Assembly (NCBI GenBank): GCA_963816315.1
Contig: CAWFJZ010000048.1
Coordinates: 62,001-126,000 of the forward strand
From: CADEEN01 sp963816315
GTDB lineage: Bacteria > Pseudomonadota > Gammaproteobacteria > Burkholderiales > Burkholderiaceae_C
Direction of reading: 5' to 3'
Length of the DNA: 64,000 nucleotides
This document shows, piece by piece, positions 33,120 through 41,366 of the stretch; position 1 is the first letter of the stretch, and every line of letters starts with the position of its first letter. Position numbers and translations under genes: made by a program. The notes under the pieces were generated by a model that was not told where the DNA came from, made no database searches, and worked only from the letters and a program-made list of their open reading frames with translations.

Positions 33120-34219
33120 CGTTCCAGCCGCCACACCTGCCCGTCCGGGCTGTCCGTCGTCACGTAGAGCCAGCCGTCGGGCCCTTGGCGCACGTCGCGA
33201 ATGCGCGCGCCGCGCTCGGGCAGCAACTGCTCTTCCTTGACGACCTTGCGGCCGTCGAGTTCGAGGCGGACGAGATGGGAGCCGCGCAAGGCGCCGATGA
33301 ATAGGCTGCCCTTCCACCCCGGGTATCGGTCGCTGGTCAGGAACGCCATGCCTGACGGGGCGATCGACGGGATCCAGTAGCGCAGCGGCGGCGCCACGTC
33401 GGCGCGCTCGGTGCCTTCGCCGATCTTGGTGCCGATGCCGTAGTTGCGGCCGTAGGTGATGACCGGCCAGCCGTGATTCGCGCCGGCCGCGGGCACGTTG
33501 AGTTCGTCGCCGCCTTGCGGGCCATGCTCGACCGTCCACAACTCGCCGCTCGTCGGGTGCAGCGCCGCGCCCTGGATGTTGCGATGGCCGTAACTCCAGA
33601 TTTCGGCTTTGGCGCCGGCGCGTGAGACGAACGGGTTGTCTGCCGGCGCCTTGCCGTCGGCTTCGATGCGAACCACCTTGCCCATGTGGTTGTCGAGCGT
33701 CTGTGCATCGTCCTTGCGCGTGAAGCGGTCGCCCAGGCCGACGAAGAGTTTGCCGTCGCGTGACCACACCAGGCGCGAGCCGAAGTGGTTGTTGCCGCCG
33801 CCGACCTTCGGTGCCTGGCGGAAGATCACTTGCACGTTGGCCAGGGTGTTGCCGTCGAGCCTGCCGCGCGCAACCGCCGTGCCGGCGCCGCCCCCTCCAC
33901 CGGGTTCCGCGGCTTCGCTGAAGCTCCAGTACACGAGTTGGTTGCTCGCGAACTGCGGGTGCAGCACGACGTCGAGCAGACCACCCTGGCCCGCGGCGAC
34001 CACCGGCGGCAGGCCGGCCAGCGGTGCGTTCAATCTGCCGTCGCGCTCGACGATGCGCATGCGCCCCGGCCGCTCGGTGACGAGCAGGCGGCCGTCGGGC
34101 AGAAACGCCAGGCCCCACGGATGGTCGAGCCCCTTGGCGACAACGACGGGCTTGAGCGATTGCGCCGCAGCGCCCGCGCTGAGCACGGCGGCAGCGATGA
34201 ATGCAAGCAGGAAACGCAC
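33116..34219 (-). CDS. PQQ-type soluble aldose sugar dehydrogenase
   Basis: The 367-residue protein resembles periplasmic YliI-type sugar dehydrogenases: a signal peptide (VRFLLAFIAAAVLSAGAAAQ), GLDHPWGLAFLPDGRLLVTERPGR, GQGGLLDVVLHPQF, NNHFGSRLVWSRDGKLFVG and WTVEHGPQGGDELN, which are beta-propeller and PQQ-site motifs. It should oxidise aldoses and pass electrons to the respiratory chain. The start is a GTG at 34219 with a GGAGGG site. A related gene lies 46 bases upstream in the same direction. A glycine run (PGGGGGAG) marks one loop. Confidence 0.85.
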   Translation of the reverse strand: MRFLLAFIAAAVLSAGAAAQSLKPVVVAKGLDHPWGLAFLPDGRLLVTERPGRMRIVERDGRLNAPLAGLPPVVAAGQGGLLDVVLHPQFASNQLVYWSFSEAAEPGGGGGAGTAVARGRLDGNTLANVQVIFRQAPKVGGGNNHFGSRLVWSRDGKLFVGLGDRFTRKDDAQTLDNHMGKVVRIEADGKAPADNPFVSRAGAKAEIWSYGHRNIQGAALHPTSGELWTVEHGPQGGDELNVPAAGANHGWPVITYGRNYGIGTKIGEGTERADVAPPLRYWIPSIAPSGMAFLTSDRYPGWKGSLFIGALRGSHLVRLELDGRKVVKEEQLLPERGARIRDVRQGPDGWLYVTTDSPDGQVWRLER

Positions 34220-34265
34220 GGTGGGTGACCCTCCTCGGGACGCGAGGAGGCCATCCTGCCAGACC

Positions 34266-35480
34266 TCAAGGCGCCAGGCGCACGATGCGGCTGGCGTTGG
34301 CGCTGCTGCCGCCGTCGGTGAGCAGGTAGAGGTTGCCGTCGGGGCCTTGGCGCACATCGCGGATGCGCGCGCCGAGCGCCTTGACCGACGCCACTTCCTG
34401 ACGCGACACGGCATTGCCGTTGCCGTCGAGCACCGTGCGCCACAGCGTCGCGCCGGCCAGGGCGCCACTGAACACGTTGCCCCGCCACTCGGGAAACGCG
34501 CTGCCGGTGTAGAACGCCAGGCCCGACGGTGCTGTCGAGGTCGGCACCCAGATCGCCTTGGGCTCGACGTACGCCGGCCCGTGCACGCCGCCGCCGATGC
34601 GGCAGGCCTGGCCCGGCGTCGCGTTGTAGTCGCAGCCATAGCTCGTCAGCGGCCAGCCGTAGTTGCCGCCGCCGACGATGCGGTTCAACTCGTCGCCGCC
34701 CAGCGGGCCATGCTCGGTGATCCACAGGTCATTGCCGCCGGGTGCGAACGCCGCGCCCTGCGGGTTGCGGTGGCCGGTGCTGAAGACGCCGGCGTTGCTG
34801 CCGTCGCGGTTCATGCGCATCACCTTGCCGATGCCGTTGGACGCGACCTGCACACCGCTGCCGTCGCTGCGCGCCACGCCGTTGTTGGCCTCGACGCCGC
34901 GCTCGCCGGCGGTCACGTACAGCAGGCCGTCAGCGCCGAAGGCGATGCGCGATCCGAAGTGGACGCCGCCGATGACCTTCGGCGTCTGCCGCCAGATCAC
35001 CGCCAGGTTCTGCAATGCCGCGCCGCTGAGTTGCGCGCGCGCCAGAGCGGTGCCGGAGCCGCCGTTGCCGGCCTCGGCATAAGTGAAGTAGATCCAGCCG
35101 CTGTCGTGAACCACGTCGAGCAAGCCGCCCTGGCCCGTGGTGTCCACCGGGGGCAGACCAGAGATGCGCGCTTGCACGCTCGCGCCATCGGCGCTGACCA
35201 GCGCCATCGTGCCGCCTTTTTCGCTGACGAGCATGCGGCCGTCGGGCAGGAAGGCCAGACCCCACGGCGCGTTGAGTGCTGCGCCGAGGACCGTCACCTG
35301 GCCGGTCGTCGATGCGGCCTGGCTGCTCTGCAGCGGCTGCTCGTTGCCCGCCCCGCCGCCACCGCCACCACCGCCACCGCCGCCACAGGCGGCCATGCCC
35401 AGCGCCGTGGCGCCGAGCAGCGCCATGCCGGTGTGCATCAACGAGCGACGAAACGTTGGGGCGCGGGCGGGTGTTTTCAT
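34266..35480 (-). CDS. PQQ-type sugar dehydrogenase lipoprotein
   Basis: This 404-residue paralogue of the next gene has a lipoprotein signal ending in MAAC followed by a run of 11 glycines, an unusual tether that would hold the beta-propeller off the membrane. Family motifs are LNAPWGLAFLPDGRMLVSE, TGQGGLLDVVHD, HFGSRIAFGADGLLYVT, WITEHGPLGGDELN and RIRDVRQGPDGNLYLLT. The ATG at 35480 is the first good start before the signal sequence. Both dehydrogenases are probably one transcription unit. The donor sugar is unknown. Confidence 0.83.
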   Translation of the reverse strand: MKTPARAPTFRRSLMHTGMALLGATALGMAACGGGGGGGGGGGAGNEQPLQSSQAASTTGQVTVLGAALNAPWGLAFLPDGRMLVSEKGGTMALVSADGASVQARISGLPPVDTTGQGGLLDVVHDSGWIYFTYAEAGNGGSGTALARAQLSGAALQNLAVIWRQTPKVIGGVHFGSRIAFGADGLLYVTAGERGVEANNGVARSDGSGVQVASNGIGKVMRMNRDGSNAGVFSTGHRNPQGAAFAPGGNDLWITEHGPLGGDELNRIVGGGNYGWPLTSYGCDYNATPGQACRIGGGVHGPAYVEPKAIWVPTSTAPSGLAFYTGSAFPEWRGNVFSGALAGATLWRTVLDGNGNAVSRQEVASVKALGARIRDVRQGPDGNLYLLTDGGSSANASRIVRLAP

Positions 35481-35635
35481 GGCGCAAACTGTAAGCCTGC
35501 GCCGCGACGGCCAGTGCAGCCAAGCGTAAATGGCCCTGACCGTTTGTCTGCAAAAAAAACTTCGCGGCTGCAGCGCGCGCAGCACTTGTGAGCGCGAGCA
35601 AAAATCACAGCTTGTTGCCACCGCCGAGCGCGCCG

Positions 35636-36265
35636 TCAGTCGCGGATCGACAATTCGAGTTCGCGCAGGTGGCGCCGCATTTCCGTGGCGGCGCGGGCGC
35701 TGCTGTCTTGCAGCGCGTCGATCAGCTCGACATGGCGGTGGGCCACGCAGCCCGGGTGGCCGTCCGCCTGGTAGAGCGCCATCAGCAGCGAAGTCGTCGG
35801 CAGCAGGCCCTCGATCAGGCGCACGAACACCGGGTTGCCGCTCATCTGCGCCAGCACGCGGTGGAACTCGCCGGACAGGCGGATCGCGTCGGGGCGGCGG
35901 CCTCGCTTCAGCGCCTGGGCCTCGGCGGCGACGAGGCTGCGCAAGCGCTTGACCTGTCCCGCCGTCAGCCGGCCGGCGAGTTGCCGCGCGACCTCGCACT
36001 CGATGACGCGCCGCGCATCGAAGACATGCCGCGCCTGTTCGCGCTGCGGTTCGGGCACACGCGCGCCGCGGTTGTGGTGCTGCTCGACCACCTGGTCCTG
36101 CGCCAGGCGGTGCAGCGCCTGGCGGACGACGGTGCGCGAGACGTCGAACGACAGCGCGAGTTCGGTTTCGCGCAGCCACGCGCCCGGCGCCAGGCGGCGC
36201 TCGAGGATGGCGGCGTAGAGGGCGTCATAGACGCGCTGCGTCGCGGTATCGCTGCGCGGCGTCAT
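35636..36265 (-). CDS. GntR-family regulator (FCD type)
   Basis: The 209-residue protein has an N-terminal winged helix (RVYDALYAAILERRLAPGAW, TELALSFDVSRTVVRQALHRLAQ) and a C-terminal FCD ligand domain (about 80-205, RRVIECEVARQLAG, FHRVLAQMSGNPVFVRLIEGLL, HVELIDALQDSSARAA). The ATG overlaps the permease stop, so it is the last gene of the ABC importer operon. Two TTGTATGCAA sites between the importer operon and the divergent racemase gene fit the FadR-type consensus, so it probably controls both units. The ligand may be a purine-derived or hydantoin compound. Confidence 0.88.
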   Translation of the reverse strand: MTPRSDTATQRVYDALYAAILERRLAPGAWLRETELALSFDVSRTVVRQALHRLAQDQVVEQHHNRGARVPEPQREQARHVFDARRVIECEVARQLAGRLTAGQVKRLRSLVAAEAQALKRGRRPDAIRLSGEFHRVLAQMSGNPVFVRLIEGLLPTTSLLMALYQADGHPGCVAHRHVELIDALQDSSARAATEMRRHLRELELSIRD

Positions 36266-37131
36266 CTCGATCGGCGGCGCCGCCACAGCCACAGCGTGGC
36301 CAGCGTCAGCGCCATCACGGCGAACGAAACCACGGTCGTCACCGTTGCCAGGGCGTAAATCACCGGCGTGGTCACGGTGGTCGTCAGGCCCTGCAGCTCC
36401 AGCGGCAGCGTGTTGAAGTCGCCGAGGGCCTGCGACGAACGCGCGATCTCGTCCCAACTGAGCGTGAAGCCGAACATGCCGATGCCGACCAGGCTCGGCC
36501 CGATCAGCGGCAGCACGACGTGGCGCAGCGATTGCCACGGCGTCGCGCCGAGATCTCGCGCCGCTTCTTCATACGCCGGGTTGAAGCGGTTGAAGACGGC
36601 GAACATGATCAGCAGGCCGAACGGCAGCGTCCACGTCAGCTGCGCGCCGAGGCCGGAGGTGTAGAGGCCGAGCAGCGTGTTGAAGCCCTCGTGCAGCGAC
36701 GGTGCATGCACTTCGAGCCATGACTTCAAAGCGCCGTCGAAGAGCCGGAACATCAGGCCGATGCCGAGCGAGACGATGATCGACGGCATGATCAGACTGG
36801 CGACGACGACGTAGAACAGCAGCGTTCCACCCGGCAGCTTCTTGCGGTAAGCCAATCCGGCCAGCAGCGACAGCAGCACGGTGAGCACCATCACCACGGC
36901 GCCGAGCGCCAGCGAGCGCCGCAGCGCGCCGCCGATATCGACCGTGCCGATACCTTCCCACAACGTGCGGAACCAATGCAGCGAGACGCCGCGCAGCGGA
37001 AACGTGAGCCCACCTTCCGGCCCCTGGAAGCTGAGCACGAAGATGGCCAGCATCGGACCGTAGAGAAAGAGCACGAAGGCCGCGAACAGCAGTGCGAGCC
37101 ACCAGAAGGGGGCGCGGCGCCGGTCGCTCAT
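36262..37131 (-). CDS. ABC importer permease (PotC-like)
   Basis: The 289-residue inner-membrane protein has about six helices and the binding-protein-dependent transport motif EEAARDLGATPWQSLRHVVLPLIGPSLVG, which contacts the ATPase. It resembles PotC, the second permease of polyamine importers. Its ATG overlaps the stop of the first permease and its stop overlaps the GntR ATG. The four transporter genes plus the regulator form one operon. Confidence 0.88.
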   Translation of the reverse strand: MSDRRRAPFWWLALLFAAFVLFLYGPMLAIFVLSFQGPEGGLTFPLRGVSLHWFRTLWEGIGTVDIGGALRRSLALGAVVMVLTVLLSLLAGLAYRKKLPGGTLLFYVVVASLIMPSIIVSLGIGLMFRLFDGALKSWLEVHAPSLHEGFNTLLGLYTSGLGAQLTWTLPFGLLIMFAVFNRFNPAYEEAARDLGATPWQSLRHVVLPLIGPSLVGIGMFGFTLSWDEIARSSQALGDFNTLPLELQGLTTTVTTPVIYALATVTTVVSFAVMALTLATLWLWRRRRSR

Positions 37132-38009
37132 CACAGCTCCTTGCGCAGATCGACCAGCCGCATCAGCGCGACGATCATCATCAGCACGATCAGCAGCAGC
37201 ACGACGGCGTTGGCTGCCGCGGCCGGGAACTGCAAGACGTTGGCCTGCGTCTGGATAACCTTGCCGACCGAGGCGATCTGCTGCCCGCCCATCACGCCGA
37301 TGGTGACGAAGTCGCCCATCACCAGCGCGACGACGAAGATCGAGCCGATGACGATGCCGGTCTTGCACAGCGGCAAGACGACATGCGCGACGGTCTGCCA
37401 GCCGCTGGCGCCGGCGTCGCGCGCGGCCTCGATCAGCGAGCGGTCGATGCGCATCATCGAGTTGAAGATCGGCACGATCATGAACATCGTGTACAGGTGC
37501 ACGAAGGCCAGCACGACCGCGAAGTCGGAGAACAGCAGCCATTCCACCGGCTGATTGACCACGCCGGTTCTGATCAGCATGTCGTTGACCAGGCCGTTGC
37601 GGCCGAGCAGCGGGATCCACGAGATCATGCGGATGACATTGCTCGTCCAGAAGGGCACCGTGCAGACGATGAACAGCACCGTCTGCCACAGCGTCGATCG
37701 CACGTGAAAGGCCAGGAAGTAGGCGACCGCGAAGCCGAGAACGAAGGTGATCGCCCAGGTGAGCAGGCTGAACTTCAGCGTGGAAAGGTACGTGCGCAGC
37801 ATCACGCACGCATCGTCCGGTCCGCCGCAGCCGCCGACGATGTCGGCATAACTCTGCAGCGTAAACGCCGGGATCAGCTCGTAGTCGGTGGCGCGCCAGA
37901 AACTGACCATGACGATCAGTGCCAGCGGCAGGATGAAGAAGACGACGAACACGGCGGCCAAGGGTGCGGCTTGCGCCCAGGCGAGAAGTGTTCGTCGTGT
38001 CGAGCTCAT
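37131..38009 (-). CDS. ABC importer permease (PotB-like)
   Basis: The 292-residue permease begins MSSTRRTLLAWAQ and carries the coupling motif EAARDAGASGWQTVAHVVLPLCKTGIV. It resembles PotB. The open frame runs 32 codons further upstream, but that part is the translation of the intergenic repeat cluster at 38047-38160, so the ATG at 38009 is the credible start. A periplasmic loop near residue 75 contains two cysteines (GGCGGPDDACVM). It pairs with the next permease. Confidence 0.88.
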   Translation of the reverse strand: MSSTRRTLLAWAQAAPLAAVFVVFFILPLALIVMVSFWRATDYELIPAFTLQSYADIVGGCGGPDDACVMLRTYLSTLKFSLLTWAITFVLGFAVAYFLAFHVRSTLWQTVLFIVCTVPFWTSNVIRMISWIPLLGRNGLVNDMLIRTGVVNQPVEWLLFSDFAVVLAFVHLYTMFMIVPIFNSMMRIDRSLIEAARDAGASGWQTVAHVVLPLCKTGIVIGSIFVVALVMGDFVTIGVMGGQQIASVGKVIQTQANVLQFPAAAANAVVLLLIVLMMIVALMRLVDLRKEL

Positions 38010-38046
38010 CGGTTTGGCGATGCGCCTATGCGAGCGCCACACCAGA

Positions 38047-38160
38047 CCGTTCGGGCTGAGCTTGTCGAAGCCCCACCCTGAGCTTGTCGAAGGGGTTCGC
38101 GCCAAAGACCCTTCGACACTGGGCCCTCGACAAGCTCGGTCCTTTGCTCAGGGCGAACGG
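38047..38160. repeat. TTCGACAAGCTCAG-type inverted repeat cluster, copy 2
   Basis: Two direct units (CCGTTCGGGCTGAGCTTGTC at 38047, continuing GAAGC, and CCCTGAGCTTGTCGAAGGG near 38076) face two inverted ones (CCCTTCGACACTGGGCCC near 38109, then CTCGACAAGCTCGGTCC and CTCAGGGCGAACGG, ending 38160). It lies inside the ABC operon between the solute-binding and permease genes, where it could reduce expression of the distal genes. It is related to 14020-14145. Confidence 0.85.
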
Positions 38161-38169
38161 AAGTGGTGA

Positions 38170-39447
38170 TCACGCTGCGACGAACTCATTCCACTTCTGC
38201 ACCATATAGACGTTCTCGTCCATGATCGCGTTCCAGCAGGCGATGCCGCCCATGCGCTGCTCGTAGCTGCCGCCGTCGCGCACGCTGCCGCTCTTGGCGA
38301 GCAGGTCGCCGTTGGGGCTCTTGATGTCTTGCGCAGCCGCCTCGCCTTCCATCCAGTAGGCCCACTCGTACGGTTCCATCTTCGCCTTGGCGGTGTCGAG
38401 CACGGCGCTGTAATAGCCCTGGCGATTCAGGTACGCGCCGGCCCAGCCATCGAGGAACCAGTTGATGAACTCGTAGGCCGCGTCGAGCTGCTTGCCGGCG
38501 AGCGTTTTCGGCACACCGAAGCCGGCGGCCCAGGCGCGATAGCCTTCTTTCAGCGGCTGAAAGGTGCACGCGATGCCCTTGGTGCGCACGGCGGTCACAG
38601 CGGGTGACCACATCGACTGGATCACGACTTCGCCCGAGGCCATCAGGTTCACGCTCTCGTTGAAGTCCTTCCACAGCGAGCGGAACTGGCCGGCCTTCTT
38701 GGCCTCGATCAACGTCTTGATGGTGAGGTCGATCTCCTTCTTCGTCATGTTCCCTTTGTCGGGGTACTTGTACAGGCCCATCGCCTCGACGACCATCGCC
38801 GCGTCCATGATGCCGATCGACGGGATGTTGAGGATCGCGGCCTTGCCCTTGAACTCCGGGTTCAGCAACTCCTTCCAACTCTCGATCGGGCGCTTGATCA
38901 GATCGGGCCGGATGCCCAGCGTGTCGGCGTTATAGACCGTGGGGATCAGCGTCATGAACTGCGTCGGCGTGGCGCTGAAGGTCTTGCTCTCGGGCTTGTC
39001 GAGGTACATCACCTTCTTCGGCGCCGTGCCCTGGTCGCCGACCTTCTTGCCGGCGACTTCGCCCTTGGTGAACAGCGAAGTGATCTTGTCGGCGTTCTTG
39101 ATGCGCTTGGTGTCGATGCCCTTCAGATTGCCGGTGGGAATGATCTTCTTCAGCGAGAAATACTCGGTGTCGATCAGATCGAAACTGTTCGGCGCCGTGA
39201 CGGCGCGCTTGGTCACGTCGTCGGTGGTGACGGCGACATACTGGATCTTGATGCCGGTGTCGGCCTCGAACTTTTCGGCAATCTTCTTGTCCTGGTTCAC
39301 CGCGGTACCAAGGTAGCGCAGCGTCGGTTTGTCTTGCGCGTGCACCCACGGCGCACTGACGATGCCGGCCGCGGCCGCGCCGGTTTTCAGGAAGCGGCGG
39401 CGCGATGCAGTGCTGTTGGGCAGTGCGTCGAAATCGGGAGCGGTCAT
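38170..39447 (-). CDS. ABC importer substrate-binding protein, Tat-exported (PotD family)
   Basis: The 425-residue protein carries a twin-arginine signal (SRRRFLKTGAAAAGIVSAPW) and the extracellular solute-binding fold of the polyamine/iron group (LRYLGTAVNQDKKIAEKFE, FDLIDTEYFSLKKI, VGDQGTAPKKVMYL, AAYEFINWFLDGWAGAYLN). It begins at 39447 with an AGGAGAACCGACG leader. The binding site cannot be read, but the racemase and xdhC next door suggest a nitrogen-rich heterocycle rather than a polyamine. The gap to the ATPase gene upstream is 31 bases. Confidence 0.88.
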   Translation of the reverse strand: MTAPDFDALPNSTASRRRFLKTGAAAAGIVSAPWVHAQDKPTLRYLGTAVNQDKKIAEKFEADTGIKIQYVAVTTDDVTKRAVTAPNSFDLIDTEYFSLKKIIPTGNLKGIDTKRIKNADKITSLFTKGEVAGKKVGDQGTAPKKVMYLDKPESKTFSATPTQFMTLIPTVYNADTLGIRPDLIKRPIESWKELLNPEFKGKAAILNIPSIGIMDAAMVVEAMGLYKYPDKGNMTKKEIDLTIKTLIEAKKAGQFRSLWKDFNESVNLMASGEVVIQSMWSPAVTAVRTKGIACTFQPLKEGYRAWAAGFGVPKTLAGKQLDAAYEFINWFLDGWAGAYLNRQGYYSAVLDTAKAKMEPYEWAYWMEGEAAAQDIKSPNGDLLAKSGSVRDGGSYEQRMGGIACWNAIMDENVYMVQKWNEFVAA

Positions 39448-39478
39448 CGTCGGTTCTCCTTCGAGTGGATGCTGCGGT

Positions 39479-40489
39479 TCAGGCTTGCAGCGGGTGGGCG
39501 TCTTTGTCGTCCCAGCGCAGCGCGACGCGCTGGCCGGGTTCGAGCGGACGGGCATGGAACTGGTGATCGGGCAGCGTCGCGACCCACGCTGCGAGCGGCG
39601 CGTCGTCGTCGGCGCTGTCGTTGGTGCCGGGTGTGCTCAGGTGCACCTGCACCGACGCGCCCTGGTACTCGATCGCGCGCACCTGCACGGCCAGGCCACC
39701 ACCATCAGCCGGCGCCAGCAGCGTGCGGTCGCTGCGCACGGCGATACGGCCGGCCGCGGTGTCGATGACGTTGTGCGCGCCGATGAAGCGCGCGACGAAC
39801 TCGGTGCGCGGCCGCTCGAAGACCTCGCGCGCGCTGCCTTGCTGTTCGATCAGGCCGTGGTTCATGACGACAACCAGATCGGCCAGCGCCATCGCTTCTT
39901 CCTGCGAGTGCGTCACGTGAACGAACGTCATTCCCAACTCGTCGTGCCAGCGCTTCAATTCGGCGCGCATCTTGATGCGCAGAAAAGGATCGAGCGCCGA
40001 CAGCGGCTCGTCGAGCAGCAGCACGCGCGGCTGCATCATCAGCGCGCGCGCCAGCGCCACGCGCTGCTGCTGGCCGCCGGACAGGGCTGCGGGCAGGCGC
40101 TTCGCGTACGGCGTCATCGCAACGAGTTCGAGCAGCTTCATCGCCTGCGCGCTTCGCTCGGCCGCGGCCACGCCCTTCATGCGCGCGCTGAAAGCCACGT
40201 TGTCCAACACCGACAGGTGCGGGAACAGCGCATAGCTCTGGAACATCATCGCCGTGCCGCGCTCGGCAGGCGACAGGCCGGTGATCTCGCGGCCGGCCAA
40301 GCGCACATGGCCCGAGGTCGGCTCTTCGTGGCCGGCGATCATGCGCAATGTCGAGGTCTTGCCGCAGCCCGACGGGCCGAGCAGGCAGCAGTACGCGCCG
40401 CCGGCGATGCGCAAGTCGATGCCGGCGACGGCAGCCACATCGTCGAACTTCTTGACGAGGTTGATCAGTTCGAGGTCGGCGGCGGACAT
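39479..40489 (-). CDS. ABC importer ATPase (PotA-like)
   Basis: The 336-residue ATPase has Walker A GPSGCGKTS, the signature LSGGQQQRVALARAL, Walker B VLLLDEPLSALD and the H-loop HVTHSQEEAMALAD. A TOBE-like domain (about 240-330) follows. The ATG at 40489 is used; the open frame upstream is non-coding and holds the regulator sites. It is the first gene of the operon, and its 5' side faces the divergent racemase gene across about 125 bases. Confidence 0.9.
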   Translation of the reverse strand: MSAADLELINLVKKFDDVAAVAGIDLRIAGGAYCCLLGPSGCGKTSTLRMIAGHEEPTSGHVRLAGREITGLSPAERGTAMMFQSYALFPHLSVLDNVAFSARMKGVAAAERSAQAMKLLELVAMTPYAKRLPAALSGGQQQRVALARALMMQPRVLLLDEPLSALDPFLRIKMRAELKRWHDELGMTFVHVTHSQEEAMALADLVVVMNHGLIEQQGSAREVFERPRTEFVARFIGAHNVIDTAAGRIAVRSDRTLLAPADGGGLAVQVRAIEYQGASVQVHLSTPGTNDSADDDAPLAAWVATLPDHQFHARPLEPGQRVALRWDDKDAHPLQA

Positions 40490-40499
40490 GGCAGGGTTT

Positions 40500-40579
40500 T
40501 TGTATGCAATCGATATGCCACCGAGGCGCCATGGAGAAGCGACCCGCAGGTGCCAAACTCGCACCAAAGTTGTATGCAA
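40500..40579. promoter_or_regulatory. two TTGTATGCAA operator sites in a divergent promoter region
   Basis: The decamer TTGTATGCAA occurs at 40500-40509 and again at 40570-40579, 70 bases apart. It differs by one base from the FadR/GntR palindrome TTGTATACAA. Both sites carry a nearby ATCGAT. They flank the space between the importer operon and the racemase gene, so one GntR dimer at each site, or a loop between them, could control both directions. Confidence 0.7.
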
Positions 40580-40614
40580 AACGCACCTGAATCGATCATG
40601 CACCGGAGACGCCG

Positions 40615-41355
40615 ATGAGACTGCTCGTGGTCAACCCCAATACCAGTGCTGCGATGACCGCGGCCATCGCGCAGGCCGCGGGCGCCGCCGCCGCGGCGGG
40701 CACGCAGGTCATGGCGGTGCAGCCGAGCTTCGGCCCGCGCTCGATCGAAGGCCACTTCGACGAAGCCATCGCCGCCGCGGGTGTGGCCGAGCAGGTGCGC
40801 GCGGCGCAGGGCATCGACGCGGTGGTCATCGCCTGCTTCGGCGATCCGGGCCTCGACGCCGCGCGCGAAGCCATCGCCGCGCCTGTGCTCGGCATCGCGG
40901 AAGCGGCGTTCCACGTCGCCTCGATGATGGCCACGGGCTTTTCCGTCGTGACGACGATGACGCGCACCTGCGTCATCGCCGAACACCTGGTGCACCGCTA
41001 CGGATTCGAGCGCCGCTGCCGCGGCATCCACGGCACCGACATCGCGGTGCTCGATCTCGAGAAGGTCAGTGACGACAGCGTGCGCCAGATCGAAGCCGCC
41101 GCCCGCGACGCCCTCGCGCGCGACCGCAGCGGCGCCATCGTGCTCGGTTGCGCCGGCATGGCCAGCTTGTGCGCCACGCTGCAGCAGCGCCTGGGCGTGC
41201 CGGTGATCGACGGCGTGGCCGCGGCGGTCAAGCTCGCGGAATCTCTGGTGGCGCTCGGTTTGCAGACCAGCAAGCACGGCGACTACGCGACGCCGCTGCC
41301 GAAGGACTACGTCGGATGGGCGCAGCCGCTCGGCTGGCCGCGTGAAGCTCAATAG
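40615..41355 (+). CDS. hydantoin/allantoin racemase family protein
   Basis: The 246-residue protein belongs to the Asp/Glu racemase superfamily (hydantoin racemase branch). It begins LLVVNPNTSAAMT and has the two catalytic cysteines in VVIACFGDPGLD and IVLGCAGMASL. It should interconvert enantiomers of a hydantoin or of allantoin so that one-handed enzymes can use both. The divergent ABC importer and the xdhC gene 11 bases downstream point to purine or hydantoin use. No hydantoinase or allantoinase gene is in this window. Confidence 0.85.
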   Translation: MRLLVVNPNTSAAMTAAIAQAAGAAAAAGTQVMAVQPSFGPRSIEGHFDEAIAAAGVAEQVRAAQGIDAVVIACFGDPGLDAAREAIAAPVLGIAEAAFHVASMMATGFSVVTTMTRTCVIAEHLVHRYGFERRCRGIHGTDIAVLDLEKVSDDSVRQIEAAARDALARDRSGAIVLGCAGMASLCATLQQRLGVPVIDGVAAAVKLAESLVALGLQTSKHGDYATPLPKDYVGWAQPLGWPREAQ

Positions 41356-41366
41356 ACTGGGGGCGC

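Noticed and set aside
38010..38105. Longer N-terminus for the first ABC permease
   Set aside because: It is the translation of the intergenic repeat cluster; the permease family starts at MSSTRRTLL.
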